Positions 26,687 to 37,032 of a stretch of 64,000 nucleotides of DNA are shown here, in pieces; the stretch's first letter is position 1; each line of letters opens with the position of its first letter. Source of the stretch: Streptomyces sp. NBC_01803 (GTDB taxonomy: Bacteria > Actinomycetota > Actinomycetes > Streptomycetales > Streptomycetaceae). The stretch spans positions 1,967,001-2,031,000 of the forward strand of contig NZ_CP109073.1 in assembly GCF_035917415.1 (NCBI RefSeq). Direction: 5' to 3'. Made by a program: the position numbers and the translations under genes. The notes under the pieces are model-generated. The model was not told the origin of the DNA. It was given only the letters and a program-made list of their open reading frames with translations, and made no database searches.

Positions 26687-28249
26687 TCACTCCCCCGCCC
26701 AGACGCCACCGGCTGTCCCGTTCAGCAACGGGGGCCGCGCGGCGATTCCCCTCAGTGTCCAACTCGCCCGCTCCTTGCGCCGCCGTAACTGCCGCTCGAT
26801 ACCGCTCTCCCATGCCGTGACGCCGGAGGTCGGCGAGGGCGACGGCGACGGCGGGGCGACGGCGGCCGGGGTGGCCAGCCAGGCCGTGGCCCGGGCGAGC
26901 GCGGACGCCGACTCGACCTCGTGGAAGGGGGCACGTAACGCGCCGGCCGCCGAGAGCGCGAGGGCCGAGCGGAGCCGCGCCGCGTTGCCGCTGGTCTCCT
27001 CGTCGGTGCGGGACAGCACGATCACCACCGCCGTGACGGCGGACGCCCAGCGGGCCGTCAGCCTCGACCACAGCGCCGGGAAGCCGGGGTCCTCCGCCAG
27101 CCAGGGGTCCACGATCAGAAGGACTTTGGAGGGGGCGGCGGGGTCCATGGGGGCGGCGGGGTCCATGGGGGCGGCGGCGTTCGACGGGTCCGACTGCTCG
27201 GGGGCGGGGCCGGGTGGCTGTCCGGCGGCGGCGGCGAGATCGGTGTCGAGGTCGAGGTCGAGATCGGTGTCGAGGTGGGCGTCAGGGTCGAGGTCGGCGT
27301 CCAGGACGGGAATGGTCGTCGGCTCAATGCCCTGCGCCCGGCAGGCGTCGGCGACGAGCTCGGCGGCGGGCCGGTCCGACTGCGGGCCGAACGGGCGCCA
27401 GTCGCGGGCGGTTTCCCCGTAGCGGTCGGCGTCGGCGCGCAGCGGTGCCATCCGGTCGCGCGTGCCGGCCAGGAGGAGCACGGTCGCCCGTTCCCGTTCC
27501 GGCTCGCGGTCCGGCCGGCGGTCGGCGGCCGGCGGCGCGGCGGGGCGCAGCGCGCCGGGGCCGAAGCGGAGCGGCACGTCGTGGGCGTCCTCGGGGGCCA
27601 TGGGCGGTAAGGAGGTCTCGGCCCCGGCGATCAGGTGGCTCGCGGTGAGCCGTACGACATCGCGGTACCGATCCCAGCCGTCCTGGTCGCGCAGGAGTCC
27701 GGCGACGCCCGCGCCCGTGCCGATCAGCGGCCCCGCCTCGTTGATCACGCGAGGCAGCATCAGACGCTCCGTCCGCCAGAGCACGCCGATCACGGCCGGT
27801 GGCCGCTGGCCGGTCCGCCGCGTCCTGCGGTCCATCCGCTCCCGGAAGATCGACCAGTCCCGGGCGCAGTCCGGGCTGTTGACATACTCCTCGGAATACA
27901 GCGCGACCATGGCGCGACAGTCGAGGGCGGCCGACGGCGTCCCGGCGGCCGGGGGGCTCGCGGACTGGAGGCGTCCCTCGAACCGCGGCCCGCCGCCCAG
28001 GCGGCTGTGGACCTCTTGTTGGATATCACTGTAGAACCGCTGTGCTTGGCCTCGATCACCGGTCGAACTCGCGTAACTCACGTAGAAGAACGGCTCCACA
28101 GCATCCCCCAGGCGCCCGCCCTCCGCGCCGAACTCGGTACGGCCTCTCATTGCGGAGCGGTCCAGCATGGATTGATGACGCTTGCCCTTCGAGTTTAGGG
28201 CCAGCGTTGTCTTCATACCGCAAAAATGAGCCATCTGCAGGAAGTTCAT
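26687..28249 (-). CDS. fxsC: FxsC-type protein with TIR-like N-terminus
   Basis: Up to 520 residues. After a weak leader, EPFFYVSYASSTGDRGQAQR begins a TIR-like fold continuing to AMVALYSEEYVNSPDCARDWSIF. A repetitive acidic/Pro linker follows (DADLDPDAHLDTDLDLDLD, then twice MDPAAP). The C-terminal half (KVLLIVDPWLAEDPGFPALW, VVIVLSRTDEET) corresponds to the conserved FxsC C-terminal region. The ATG at 28249 overlaps the fxsB stop (ATGA), but no strong ribosome site is visible for it or for later ATGs, so the true start may be downstream. Codons 214 and 438 are TTA, predicting bldA dependence. TIR-like domains often consume NAD or signal; activity here is unproven. Confidence 0.82.
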   Translation of the reverse strand: MNFLQMAHFCGMKTTLALNSKGKRHQSMLDRSAMRGRTEFGAEGGRLGDAVEPFFYVSYASSTGDRGQAQRFYSDIQQEVHSRLGGGPRFEGRLQSASPPAAGTPSAALDCRAMVALYSEEYVNSPDCARDWSIFRERMDRRTRRTGQRPPAVIGVLWRTERLMLPRVINEAGPLIGTGAGVAGLLRDQDGWDRYRDVVRLTASHLIAGAETSLPPMAPEDAHDVPLRFGPGALRPAAPPAADRRPDREPERERATVLLLAGTRDRMAPLRADADRYGETARDWRPFGPQSDRPAAELVADACRAQGIEPTTIPVLDADLDPDAHLDTDLDLDLDTDLAAAAGQPPGPAPEQSDPSNAAAPMDPAAPMDPAAPSKVLLIVDPWLAEDPGFPALWSRLTARWASAVTAVVIVLSRTDEETSGNAARLRSALALSAAGALRAPFHEVESASALARATAWLATPAAVAPPSPSPSPTSGVTAWESGIERQLRRRKERASWTLRGIAARPPLLNGTAGGVWAGE

Positions 28250-29550
28250 CCGAAAGAGATGGACGGGTCAAGGGGAACGGACGGCGTGTCTGACACGGTA
28301 TCGGCCAGCCGATGTCTGATGTGGCTGATGAGGAGCGCCAGATCGAGGCAGTACACGGACGGATTGTCGAAACCTCGGTGGCGTCCGTACCGGTGGGCGC
28401 GGAGTCCGCCGCCGCAGACCCGGCCGACCGGGCAGGCCCGGCACGTCCGGCACAGCGACTCGATGCCGGACACCGGCCGTCGCGGCAGTGCGAGGACGGC
28501 GTCGAAGCTGTGCTCCCGCACGTTCAGCCCGGTGGCGGCGGCCCCGTCGGCGACGGCCTTGAGGGAATCGGCCCACTCGATGGAGCCGTCCGTCTCGATC
28601 ACGACGGCGTCGGCCGCGAGCAGCCCGACCACCTCGCTGCCGCTGCTGCCCGCCAGCAGCAGGTCGGTGATCGCGTCGAACAGCCGCAGCCGGAACGGGC
28701 GTCCGTCGGCCCACCAGCGGTCGAAGGCGGCGGACAACCACGCTCCGTAGCGCGCCTCGCCCGCGACATGTCCGGGCGGCGGATGGTCCCATGTGCCGTG
28801 CGGCAGCAGCAGATCGGCCATCGGCGGCCGGTGGTCGGCCAGCGCCCGGCAGGTCGCGGCCGGGTCGTTCGCCAGGTCGACCGTGCACAACAGGCCCTCG
28901 AAGAGCCGCTGGTACTCGGGCCGGTGCAGCAACTCCAGCGCGCGGAGCACGTCGGCGTGGCTGCCGCGGCCGTCGGCCCGGCGGCGGTGCCGGTCCTGCG
29001 CGGCCCGGTCGCCGTCCAGGCTGAGGCCCACGCCGATGTCGTGCCGGGCCAGCTCGTCGAGCAACGGCCGGTCCAGGAGCAGCCCGTTGCTCTGGATGAC
29101 GAGCTGCGCCGTGGCGCCCGCGCCGCGCATCGCCTCACGGGTCGCCTCCGCGAGGCGGGAGATGACCCCGACCCCCGCGAGGAGCGGCTCGCCCCCGTGC
29201 AGGATCACGCGGACCGTGCTCAGGCCGTGCCGCCGCGCGTGCTCGGCGATCCGCCGCACCAGGCTGTCCAGGGTCGCCGCGGACATCACCCGGGGCCGGT
29301 CGCGCCAGCCGCTGTCGCGCAGTTCGTAGACGTAGCAGTAGTCGCAGGCGAGGTTGCACCGGCTGTGCAGCTTGACGACGAACTGGTCGAACGCGCGCGC
29401 CGTCGCCTGTCTCCGGCCGCCCTCCGGCCAGGGTCGGGCCGGAGCTGTCGCCGAGTCGAAGGTGGGCATCTGCCACCGGACCCGCTTGGTCCGGGCGCGC
29501 CAGCGTTCGACGGTCGACGGCGGTAACGCGATGGAAGCGGAATCGTCCAC
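28246..29550 (-). CDS. fxsB: FxsB-type radical SAM/SPASM peptide maturase
   Basis: 434 residues. The radical SAM cluster motif CNLACDYC is at residues 65-72, followed by YVYE and GGEP (HGGEPLL). The C-terminal SPASM-like cysteines lie in SLCRTCRACPVGRVCGGGL and a final VYC. FxsB enzymes install cyclophane cross-links on FxSxx-ending peptides. The GTG start has GGAGG 7 bases upstream. The first ~40 residues are an extension with a TFDSAT segment at 30-35 that resembles the substrate motif. Codon 9 is TTA. First gene of the minus-strand operon with fxsC, fxsT and the 344-residue protein. Confidence 0.88.
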   Translation of the reverse strand: MDDSASIALPPSTVERWRARTKRVRWQMPTFDSATAPARPWPEGGRRQATARAFDQFVVKLHSRCNLACDYCYVYELRDSGWRDRPRVMSAATLDSLVRRIAEHARRHGLSTVRVILHGGEPLLAGVGVISRLAEATREAMRGAGATAQLVIQSNGLLLDRPLLDELARHDIGVGLSLDGDRAAQDRHRRRADGRGSHADVLRALELLHRPEYQRLFEGLLCTVDLANDPAATCRALADHRPPMADLLLPHGTWDHPPPGHVAGEARYGAWLSAAFDRWWADGRPFRLRLFDAITDLLLAGSSGSEVVGLLAADAVVIETDGSIEWADSLKAVADGAAATGLNVREHSFDAVLALPRRPVSGIESLCRTCRACPVGRVCGGGLRAHRYGRHRGFDNPSVYCLDLALLISHIRHRLADTVSDTPSVPLDPSISFG

Positions 29551-29572
29551 TCGCCAACCTCCATATTCCCCC

Positions 29573-29585
29573 TATCCATAGGATA
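29573..29585. promoter_or_regulatory. Inverted repeat between fxsB and the TIR-CHAT gene
   Basis: TATCC-ATA-GGATA is a perfect 5+3+5 inverted repeat, 23 bases upstream of the fxsB start and in the only gap between the two divergent transcripts. It is AT-rich against its surroundings, a plausible operator or promoter element. Confidence 0.4.
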
Positions 29586-29702
29586 AGCAGGTCGACTTAC
29601 GGCATTGGAGCCGCCAATCAGCCAAAGAGCGCACGGATGTGGCTGGTCGTGGGGGATGAGTGGGGCGCGGCGCGGCGCCCGGGGCGAGGGAGAGGGGACG
29701 CT

Positions 29703-30952
<1,250 letters not shown>

Positions 30953-30953
<1 letters not shown>

Positions 30954-31624
30954 TGGAGATCGGATTGCCGCCGCTCACGATGCGACCGCTGCCCATGGCG
31001 TCGGACGACCCGGTGCGCGGTCCCGACCCGGCGGGGACGCCGCCCCTGGCCGGCCGGATTCTCTTCGCCGAGCCGCACGCGGTGCCGGTGACACCGGAGT
31101 TCGCCGCGAGCGATCCCGAACTGGAGCTGTTCGTGCGCCAGGAGGCCGCCCACAGCGTCTATCACCTGGTCCGCCTGGCGATCGGCTTCACCGCCGAGCC
31201 GCCCACCCCGCGCCTGGAGAGCGCCTCGGTCCATCTGACGCTGAGCTCCCCCGGCGCGTCCGTCCAGCCGGTCGCCTGGTCGATGACGCCCGTGCGGGTG
31301 ACCGAACAGCGGGAGCGGCAGCGGACGTTGACACTGAGCCCGCAGATCCTCTTCGGCGGGGTGGAGTGGAGCACGACCACGACGGTGCCCGACGGCGACA
31401 CGTTCCTGCTGGCCGTGGGGGGGCGCACCGCCGAGCCGCGCTGGGACCTGCGCCGCACGAGGACGATGCCGCTCGCGGGAGACCAGCCGCTCTCCCTGAT
31501 CGTCAAGGCGCCCCGGGGGGCGACGACTTCGATCACGGCGACGGTGCGGGCGAGCACCAAGAGCGCACTGCTGCGCCGTTACCGGGCGCTGACCGGGCCG
31601 TTGACGCTGGTCAGCGCCCTGTGA
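30953..31624 (+). CDS. Unknown protein coupled to the TIR-CHAT protease
   Basis: 223 residues; ATG overlaps the CHAT gene stop (ATGA), so the two are cotranslated. After a Pro-rich start the protein is rich in beta strands (LESASVHLTLSSPGASV, VRVTEQRERQRTLTLSPQIL, GDTFLLAVGGR, TTSITATVRAST), with one helix HSVYHLVRLAIGF. There is no signal peptide, membrane span or catalytic motif. Genetic coupling suggests a partner, sensor, inhibitor or substrate of the protease. Family not recognised. Confidence 0.7.
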
Positions 31625-31693
31625 ACAGCCGAAGGGCCCCGCGGGCGTCGGCGTGACGCGCGCGCTCGCGGGGCCGGTGGCCGGCGGCGGGGT

Positions 31694-33148
31694 TCAGGCA
31701 CGGATCGCCGTGCGGGGGGCTCGCAAGAGGGGAATCACGTTGAACAGGAGGCCGGCGACGGCGACGGCGGTGACCAGGTTCATCCCGGGGCGGTAGGCGC
31801 CGATGTCGGCGCTGCCCGCCGTGGTGTCCGTGACGAGCGCGGTGACGACGGCCAGGACGAGGGCGGCGCCGACCTGTCCCGAGGTCTGCACCAGCCCGGA
31901 GGCCAGGCCCTGTTCGGAGTCGCCGATGCCCTCGGTGGCCTGCGCCATGATCGCGCTGAAGCCGAAGGCGAAGCCGCCGCCGAGCAGCAGCATGGCCGGG
32001 AACACCGAGATCGCGTAGTCGGGGGTGGTGCCGGCGGTGGCCAGGAACCAGATGTAGCCCAGGGTCAGCGAGGCCATCGAGGCGAGGATCAGCGGCGGCG
32101 TTCCGTAGCGGCTGATGAGGCGCCCGACGAACGGCGAGGCGATCGCCACGACCAGGCCGACCGGGAGCAGACCCATCGCCATCTTCAGGGGCGACCAGCC
32201 CAGGCCGTCCTGGAGGTACAGCGTCATGAGGAACTGGAAGCTCAGGAAGGAGCCGAAGAGGGCGATGATGCTGAGGTTGGCCCGCACCACGGTGGCGATG
32301 CGGAGGATGCCGAAGCGGACCAGCGGGTGGGCGACGCGCTTCTCGATCAGCACGAACGAGGCCAGCAGCACGATGGCCAGCAGGAAGAGCGCCAGCGTCA
32401 GCGGCGCGCCCCAGCCGCGGTCGGGCGCCGAGACGACGGTGTAGACGGTGAGCAGCATGCCGCCGGTGAGGGTGGCGGCGCCGGCCAGGTCGTGGCCGCC
32501 GGTCTCCGCGGGCCGGTCCCGGGGGATCAGGGCGTAGCCGAGGACGAGGGCCAGCACGGCGAGCGGGACGGGCGTCAGGAACGTCCAGCGCCAGCCGAAG
32601 CCGGTGAGCAGGCCGCCGAGGATCAGGCCGGAGGAGTATCCGGTGGCGCCGAAGAGGGAGAAGACGGAGAGCGCCCGGTTGCGCGCGGGGCCCTCGTGGA
32701 AGGTGGTCGTCAGGATGGACAGGGCGGTGGGCGCGGTGAAGGCGGCGGCCAGGCCCTTGATGAAGCGGCTGGCGATCAGCAGCGGGCCGCTGTCGACCAG
32801 TCCGCCGAGCAGCGAGGCCGCGGCGAAGATCGCCAGGGCGATCAGGAAGACCCGGCGGCGGCCGAGCAGGTCGGCCATCCGGCCGCCGAGCATCATCAGC
32901 CCGCCGTAGCCGAGGATGTAGCCGTTGATGATCCACTGGAGCGAGGTGGCGGACAGGCCCAGCTCGCGGCCTATGGACGGCAGGGCGACGCCGACCATCG
33001 AGAGGTCGAGGCCGTCGAGGAACAGCACGAGGCACAGGACGGCGAGCACGCCCCACAGGCGCGGGGTCCAGCGTTGCTCTTCGGGCTGCGCTGTGGACTG
33101 CTGAACGGACGGCGTCGGGACCACGGGAACGTCGGTGGAAGGGGGCAT
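31694..33148 (-). CDS. MFS drug-efflux transporter, 14-span (EmrB/QacA type)
   Basis: About 484 residues with 14 hydrophobic spans. Motif A is GGRMADLLGRRRVFL; LDGLDLSMVGVALPSIGRELG near the first span is the DHA2 signature region; GGLLTGFGWRWTFL fits motif C of exporters. It is divergent from a MarR regulator, with a perfect operator palindrome between them, so repression relieved by a substrate drug or metabolite is likely. Start taken at ATG 33148; an upstream in-frame ATG at 33175 would place the start nearer the operator. Confidence 0.88.
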   Translation of the reverse strand: MPPSTDVPVVPTPSVQQSTAQPEEQRWTPRLWGVLAVLCLVLFLDGLDLSMVGVALPSIGRELGLSATSLQWIINGYILGYGGLMMLGGRMADLLGRRRVFLIALAIFAAASLLGGLVDSGPLLIASRFIKGLAAAFTAPTALSILTTTFHEGPARNRALSVFSLFGATGYSSGLILGGLLTGFGWRWTFLTPVPLAVLALVLGYALIPRDRPAETGGHDLAGAATLTGGMLLTVYTVVSAPDRGWGAPLTLALFLLAIVLLASFVLIEKRVAHPLVRFGILRIATVVRANLSIIALFGSFLSFQFLMTLYLQDGLGWSPLKMAMGLLPVGLVVAIASPFVGRLISRYGTPPLILASMASLTLGYIWFLATAGTTPDYAISVFPAMLLLGGGFAFGFSAIMAQATEGIGDSEQGLASGLVQTSGQVGAALVLAVVTALVTDTTAGSADIGAYRPGMNLVTAVAVAGLLFNVIPLLRAPRTAIRA

Positions 33149-33183
33149 GACCCAGGACATTACATGCGTGAGCATCTACTGTC

Positions 33184-33200
33184 CATGCATTTAATGCATG
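33184..33200. promoter_or_regulatory. MarR operator palindrome
   Basis: CATGCAT-TTA-ATGCATG is a perfect 7+3+7 inverted repeat between the divergent MFS and marR genes, flanked by further GCATGAGCA and TTGCATG half-sites. It is AT-rich in a GC-rich genome, and such palindromes are typical of MarR targets. Confidence 0.75.
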
Positions 33201-33232
33201 AGCAATAGATTCACTTGCATGTTGTTCGGGAT

Positions 33233-33619
33233 ATGCGCTACCGTACTCACGTGTCCGCAGATGCCGTGCTCATCGACCGCTGGCGCTCCCTGCTGGCCCA
33301 GTACAGCCGGATCGCCCACGAGCTCGATCGCGCGCTCCAGGAGCACGGTCTGACAGTCAGCGATTACGAGGCCCTGGACCGGCTGCTGTCGGACCAGGAC
33401 CGCAAGGTGCGCGTGCAGGATCTGGTGGACGAGATGCACCTGAGCCAGAGCGCGATGTCCCGGATGGTCGCCCGGCTGGAGAAGTGCGGCCTGGTGTGCC
33501 GCGGGATGTGCGACATCGACCGCCGCGGCGTGTTCGTGAGCCCGACCGAGGCCGGCCGCAAGGTGCACGCCGAGGCGCGCGGGACATATCTGGCCGTGCT
33601 CGCCAAGCACTTGGGCTGA
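33233..33619 (+). CDS. MarR-family transcriptional regulator
   Basis: 128 residues from ATG 33233. The winged helix is clear: LTVSDYEALDRLLSD, VRVQDLVDEMHLSQSAMSRMVARLEKCGLV (recognition helix and wing start), RGVFVSPTEAG. It presumably represses the adjacent efflux gene and itself through the 33184-33200 palindrome. Three cysteines lie close together in the wing region (KCGLVCRGMC), which could allow redox sensing as in some MarR proteins; that is speculation. The frame extends to a TTG at 33215. Confidence 0.85.
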   Translation: MRYRTHVSADAVLIDRWRSLLAQYSRIAHELDRALQEHGLTVSDYEALDRLLSDQDRKVRVQDLVDEMHLSQSAMSRMVARLEKCGLVCRGMCDIDRRGVFVSPTEAGRKVHAEARGTYLAVLAKHLG

Positions 33620-33676
33620 GACGAACGACCGAGGGCGCGCCGGGCCTGCCGCCCGGCGCGCCCTCGGTCGTTCGTC
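33620..33676 (+). terminator. Long perfect hairpin terminator after marR
   Basis: A 26-bp perfect stem (33620-33645 with 33651-33676) and a 5-base CTGCC loop begin at the marR stop. Stable hairpins without a U tract are usual terminators in Streptomyces. Confidence 0.85.
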
Positions 33677-33734
33677 GTCAGCGCTCGGCCGCCAGATGCG
33701 GGGACGCCGACCGGTCGGAGGCCGCGAAGGTGAG

Positions 33735-34049
33735 GTGCGAGCCTTGCGTGTTCTGGGAGTCACGGACATGGACCGTCGCGGTAGTGGGAGCACCGGTTCG
33801 AGCCGGGGCTGCCCCTCTTCGTCGAAGTGGCACGTGACCCGGTGCGGTTGTTCCTCTCGGAGCACGAGGGGGGATGCCCGGCCCGACACGCTGGCGTATC
33901 CGCGGGTGCGTGATCTCGACGCCGTCGCCGCCGAGTTCGGGACGCCGGTGATCGAGACCGCCCGGGACAGCGAGGAGATCGAACTCCGCGATCCGGACGG
34001 CAACCGCCGGCGGGTGGCGTCGGTGGAGGAGGACGACGACGGCGCCTGA
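33735..34049 (+). pseudogene. VOC (glyoxalase/bleomycin-resistance-like) gene, frameshifted
   Basis: Plus-strand fragments in different frames make one small VOC protein: VRALRVLGVTDMDR, then (shifted) FEPGLPLFVEVARDPVRLFLSEHEGG, then (shifted back) YPRVRDLDAVAAEFGTP and IELRDPDGNRRRVAS. The order and the RDPDGNRL-like ending are those of small bleomycin-resistance-type proteins. At least two indels and a missing piece after MDR interrupt it. No intact copy is in the window. Confidence 0.65.
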
Positions 34050-34180
34050 CGCGGCACGGAACCGGTCGTATGTGCCCGGGGTCCCTCCTACGGATGGTTT
34101 GAACGGTGAGGGAGGGGTTGGCACGATCCGGCTCTGAATACTGGCCGACAAGCAGTCCGGCGAGCTCGGATGGGGGCGTC

Positions 34181-36505
34181 ATGGCCGACGGAACAGTGCT
34201 GTTCGCGTTGCGCGAGAGTTCGCTCGGCCAGGGAGCCGGGGGCGGGCAGCTCCGCAGGATCCGGGAGGCGGTCGAGGCGCGCGGGTTAGAGGTGCGGTGG
34301 GCCGGGAGCGAGGCCGACGCGCGGGCCGTACTGCGGACTGAATCGGGGCTGGCGGCGGCCGTCGTGGGCTGGGATCTCGGCGGGGGCGAGAACGCGCCGG
34401 GTGGGGACGCGGTGCTGCGGCAGATTGGTCGGCGGTTCAAGGATCTGCCCGTCTTCCTCGTGATGACGGACGAGGGTGACGAGGATCTCGGGCGGCTGCC
34501 GCTGTGGGTGTCGGAGGTCGTGGTCGGCTACGTGTGGCCGCTGGAGGACACCCCGGCGTTCATCGCGGGGCGGGTCGCCGGCGCGGCCCGGGCCTACCGG
34601 GAGGCCGTACTGCCGCCGTTCTTCCGGGCGTTGCGGAAGTTCGACGACGCTCACGAGTACTCCTGGCACACCCCGGCGCACTCGGGCGGTGTGGCGTTCC
34701 TCAAGTCACCGGTCGGGCGGGCCTTCTTCGACTACTACGGGGAGCGGCTGTTCCGCAGTGATCTGTCCATCTCCGTCGAGGAGTTGGGGTCCCTGTTCGA
34801 GCACACCGGACCGATCGGGGAGGCCGAGCGCAACGCCGCCCGGATCTTCGGCGCCGACCGCACCTACTTCGTGCTGCACGGCGACTCCACCGCCGACCGC
34901 ATGGTCGGGCACTTCTGCGTGGGCCGCGACGAGATCGCCCTCGTGGACCGAAACTGCCACAAGTCGGTGCTGCACGGCCTCGTTCTCTCCGGTGCCCGTC
35001 CCGTCTATCTCGTCCCCACCCGCAACGGCTTCGGGCTCGCCGGCCCGCTGCCCCCGGACGGGATCGGGGCCGGGACGGTGGCGGACCGGATCGCCGGGAA
35101 CCCGCTGACCCGGCGCGCGGTCTCCCCCGGGGCGCAGTACGCGGTGATCACCAACTCCACCTACGACGGGCTGTGTTACGACGCCGTATGGGTGGCGCGG
35201 GCGCTGGCGCCGAGCACGCCGCGCGTGCACTTCGACGAGGCGTGGTTCGCCTATGCGCGCTTTCACCCGCTCTACGCCGGGCGTTACGGGATGTCGGTGG
35301 GGCCCGAGACCTTCGCGGGGCCCGACCGCCCCACCGTGTTCGCGACCCAGTCCACGCACAAGCTGCTCGCCGCGCTGTCCCAGAGCGCGATGGTGCACGT
35401 CAAGGCCGCACCGAGGGCTCCCGTCGAGCATGAGCGCTTCAACGAGGCGTTCATGATGCACGGCACCACCTCACCGCTCTATCCGGCCATCGCGTCGCTC
35501 GACGTGGCGGCCGGGATGATGGACGGCCCGCAGGGGCACTGGCTGATCGACGAGGCGGTCACCGAGGCCGTCCGCTTCCGGCAGGCGGTGGTCCGCACGG
35601 GGGCGCGCATCGAGGCCGCCGGTGACCGGCCGGCCTGGTTCTTCGGCGCGTGGCAGCCGGAGGCCGTGACCGATCCGGCGACCGGGGAGCGGATCGCGTT
35701 CGCCGACGCCCCGGTCGAGCTGCTGCGCACGGAGCCGGCCTGCTGGCGGCTCGAACCGGGGGCCGACTGGCACGGCTTCGCCGGACTGGACGACGGATAC
35801 TGCCTGTTGGACCCGGTGAAGGTGACGCTCACCTGCCCCGGAATCAACGCCCTGGGCGAAACCGCCGATTGGGGGATTCCCGCCCGGGTGCTGACGGCTT
35901 ACCTGGCCCGGCGGAACATCGTCGTGGAGAAGACCGACAGTTACACCGCGCTCGTTCTCTTCTCCATGGGCATCACCAAGGGCAAGTGGGGGACGCTGCT
36001 GGACGCCCTGATGGACTTCAAGGCCCTGTACGACGAGGGCGCGCCGCTCGATCGGGTGCTGCCCGGCCTGGTCGGACGCTTCCCCCGCCGCTACGCGGAC
36101 ATGACCCTGGACGGCCTGTGCCGGTCCATGCACGACCATCTGCGGCGGGCCGGTCTGGTCACGCTGCTGGACACGGCGTTCCAGGAGCTGCCGGAGCCGG
36201 TGGTCCCGCCGCAGTGGTGCTACGGGCAGCTGATCCGGGGCGGCACCGAGCGCGTGCGGATCGCCGACGCGGCGGGGCGGGTGGCGGCGGCGATGGTCAC
36301 GGTCACGCCGCCGGGGATTCCCGTTCTGATGCCCGGCGAGTCGGTGGGCGGTGCCGACGGGCCACTGCTGCGGTATCTCGGGGCGCTCGAATCGTTCGAC
36401 CGCGCGTTTCCCGGCTTCGGCAGTGAGACGCACGGCGTCACCGTCGATCCGGACACCGGGGATTACTCGATCGCCTGCCTGCTGCCGGGACCGGCGGGGG
36501 AATAG
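34181..36505 (+). CDS. Orn/Lys/Arg decarboxylase, PLP-dependent
   Basis: 774 residues, close to the usual size of the inducible bacterial family. It has an N-terminal receiver-like wing domain (~1-130), the PLP core with WHTPAHSGGVAF, YFVLHGDSTADR, DRNCHKSVLHG, FDEAWFAYA and the Schiff-base lysine in ATQSTHKLLAALSQ (Lys394), and a C-terminal domain starting near DDGYCLLDPVKVTL. It makes a polyamine (cadaverine, putrescine or agmatine) and consumes a proton. No antiporter gene is adjacent. Codon 36 is TTA, unusual for a metabolic enzyme. ATG 34181 is preferred over an upstream in-frame codon at 34106. Confidence 0.9.
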   Translation: MADGTVLFALRESSLGQGAGGGQLRRIREAVEARGLEVRWAGSEADARAVLRTESGLAAAVVGWDLGGGENAPGGDAVLRQIGRRFKDLPVFLVMTDEGDEDLGRLPLWVSEVVVGYVWPLEDTPAFIAGRVAGAARAYREAVLPPFFRALRKFDDAHEYSWHTPAHSGGVAFLKSPVGRAFFDYYGERLFRSDLSISVEELGSLFEHTGPIGEAERNAARIFGADRTYFVLHGDSTADRMVGHFCVGRDEIALVDRNCHKSVLHGLVLSGARPVYLVPTRNGFGLAGPLPPDGIGAGTVADRIAGNPLTRRAVSPGAQYAVITNSTYDGLCYDAVWVARALAPSTPRVHFDEAWFAYARFHPLYAGRYGMSVGPETFAGPDRPTVFATQSTHKLLAALSQSAMVHVKAAPRAPVEHERFNEAFMMHGTTSPLYPAIASLDVAAGMMDGPQGHWLIDEAVTEAVRFRQAVVRTGARIEAAGDRPAWFFGAWQPEAVTDPATGERIAFADAPVELLRTEPACWRLEPGADWHGFAGLDDGYCLLDPVKVTLTCPGINALGETADWGIPARVLTAYLARRNIVVEKTDSYTALVLFSMGITKGKWGTLLDALMDFKALYDEGAPLDRVLPGLVGRFPRRYADMTLDGLCRSMHDHLRRAGLVTLLDTAFQELPEPVVPPQWCYGQLIRGGTERVRIADAAGRVAAAMVTVTPPGIPVLMPGESVGGADGPLLRYLGALESFDRAFPGFGSETHGVTVDPDTGDYSIACLLPGPAGE

Positions 36506-36513
36506 CGGACCGG

Positions 36514-37032
36514 TCAGGCGGGGGTCGCTTCGGGAGCCGGCTCGGTGGCCGGCTCGGGAGCCGGCTTGCGCAGGGCGGAGAAGGCCAGGAAGCCGAACGC
36601 CAGCACCGCCGCGACGGTCCGCACCACGTGGGCGGTCTGCCAACGGTCGCGCACGTCCGCCCAGTCGGATGGCGGCGCCTGCACATCCCAGTCGCCCTGG
36701 TCGCCGTTGATCGGCACGCTCACCGCGAGGGACGTGACGAAGACGATCAGGAGCAGGACGAAAGCGGTCAACGGCAGCCAGAGCGCGGGGCCTTTCGCCC
36801 GGAACGCGGAGAACACGAGCACGGCCACGGCGAGAAGCGCGGGAATGAGGGTGGCCGAGGCGAGGACGTCCAGCGCGTCGAGCTCCACCTCCCGGACCTG
36901 GGCGTAGACATAGCGGTCATAGCTGCGCAGGGAGGTCTCCAGGACCAGGACCCCGACGAGGAAACCGGAGAAAACCCCCGCGAACAGGAGGCTCGCAAAG
37001 CGTGCGACTTTCACGACCGCGCTGTTTCTCAT
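36514..37032 (-). CDS. DUF1772 (anthrone-oxygenase-like) membrane protein
   Basis: 172 residues with four hydrophobic spans (ARFASLLFAGVFSGFLVGVLVLE, ATLIPALLAVAVLVFSAF, LWLPLTAFVLLLIVFVTSLAV, VVRTVAAVLAFGFLAFSAL) and a polar loop with VPINGDQGDWDVQAPPSDWADVRDRW. The VPxN...W...RxxW pattern is that of DUF1772. ATG 37032 has a GAGAAAG-type site. The tail is Pro/Glu/Ala-rich. Physiological role unknown. Confidence 0.75.
   Translation of the reverse strand: MRNSAVVKVARFASLLFAGVFSGFLVGVLVLETSLRSYDRYVYAQVREVELDALDVLASATLIPALLAVAVLVFSAFRAKGPALWLPLTAFVLLLIVFVTSLAVSVPINGDQGDWDVQAPPSDWADVRDRWQTAHVVRTVAAVLAFGFLAFSALRKPAPEPATEPAPEATPA

Noticed and set aside
28246..28266. C-terminus of FxsB (ends PSISFG) as an FxSxx-type substrate tail
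   Set aside because: Residue order is S-x-S-F-G, not F-x-S-x-x, so it does not fit the motif.
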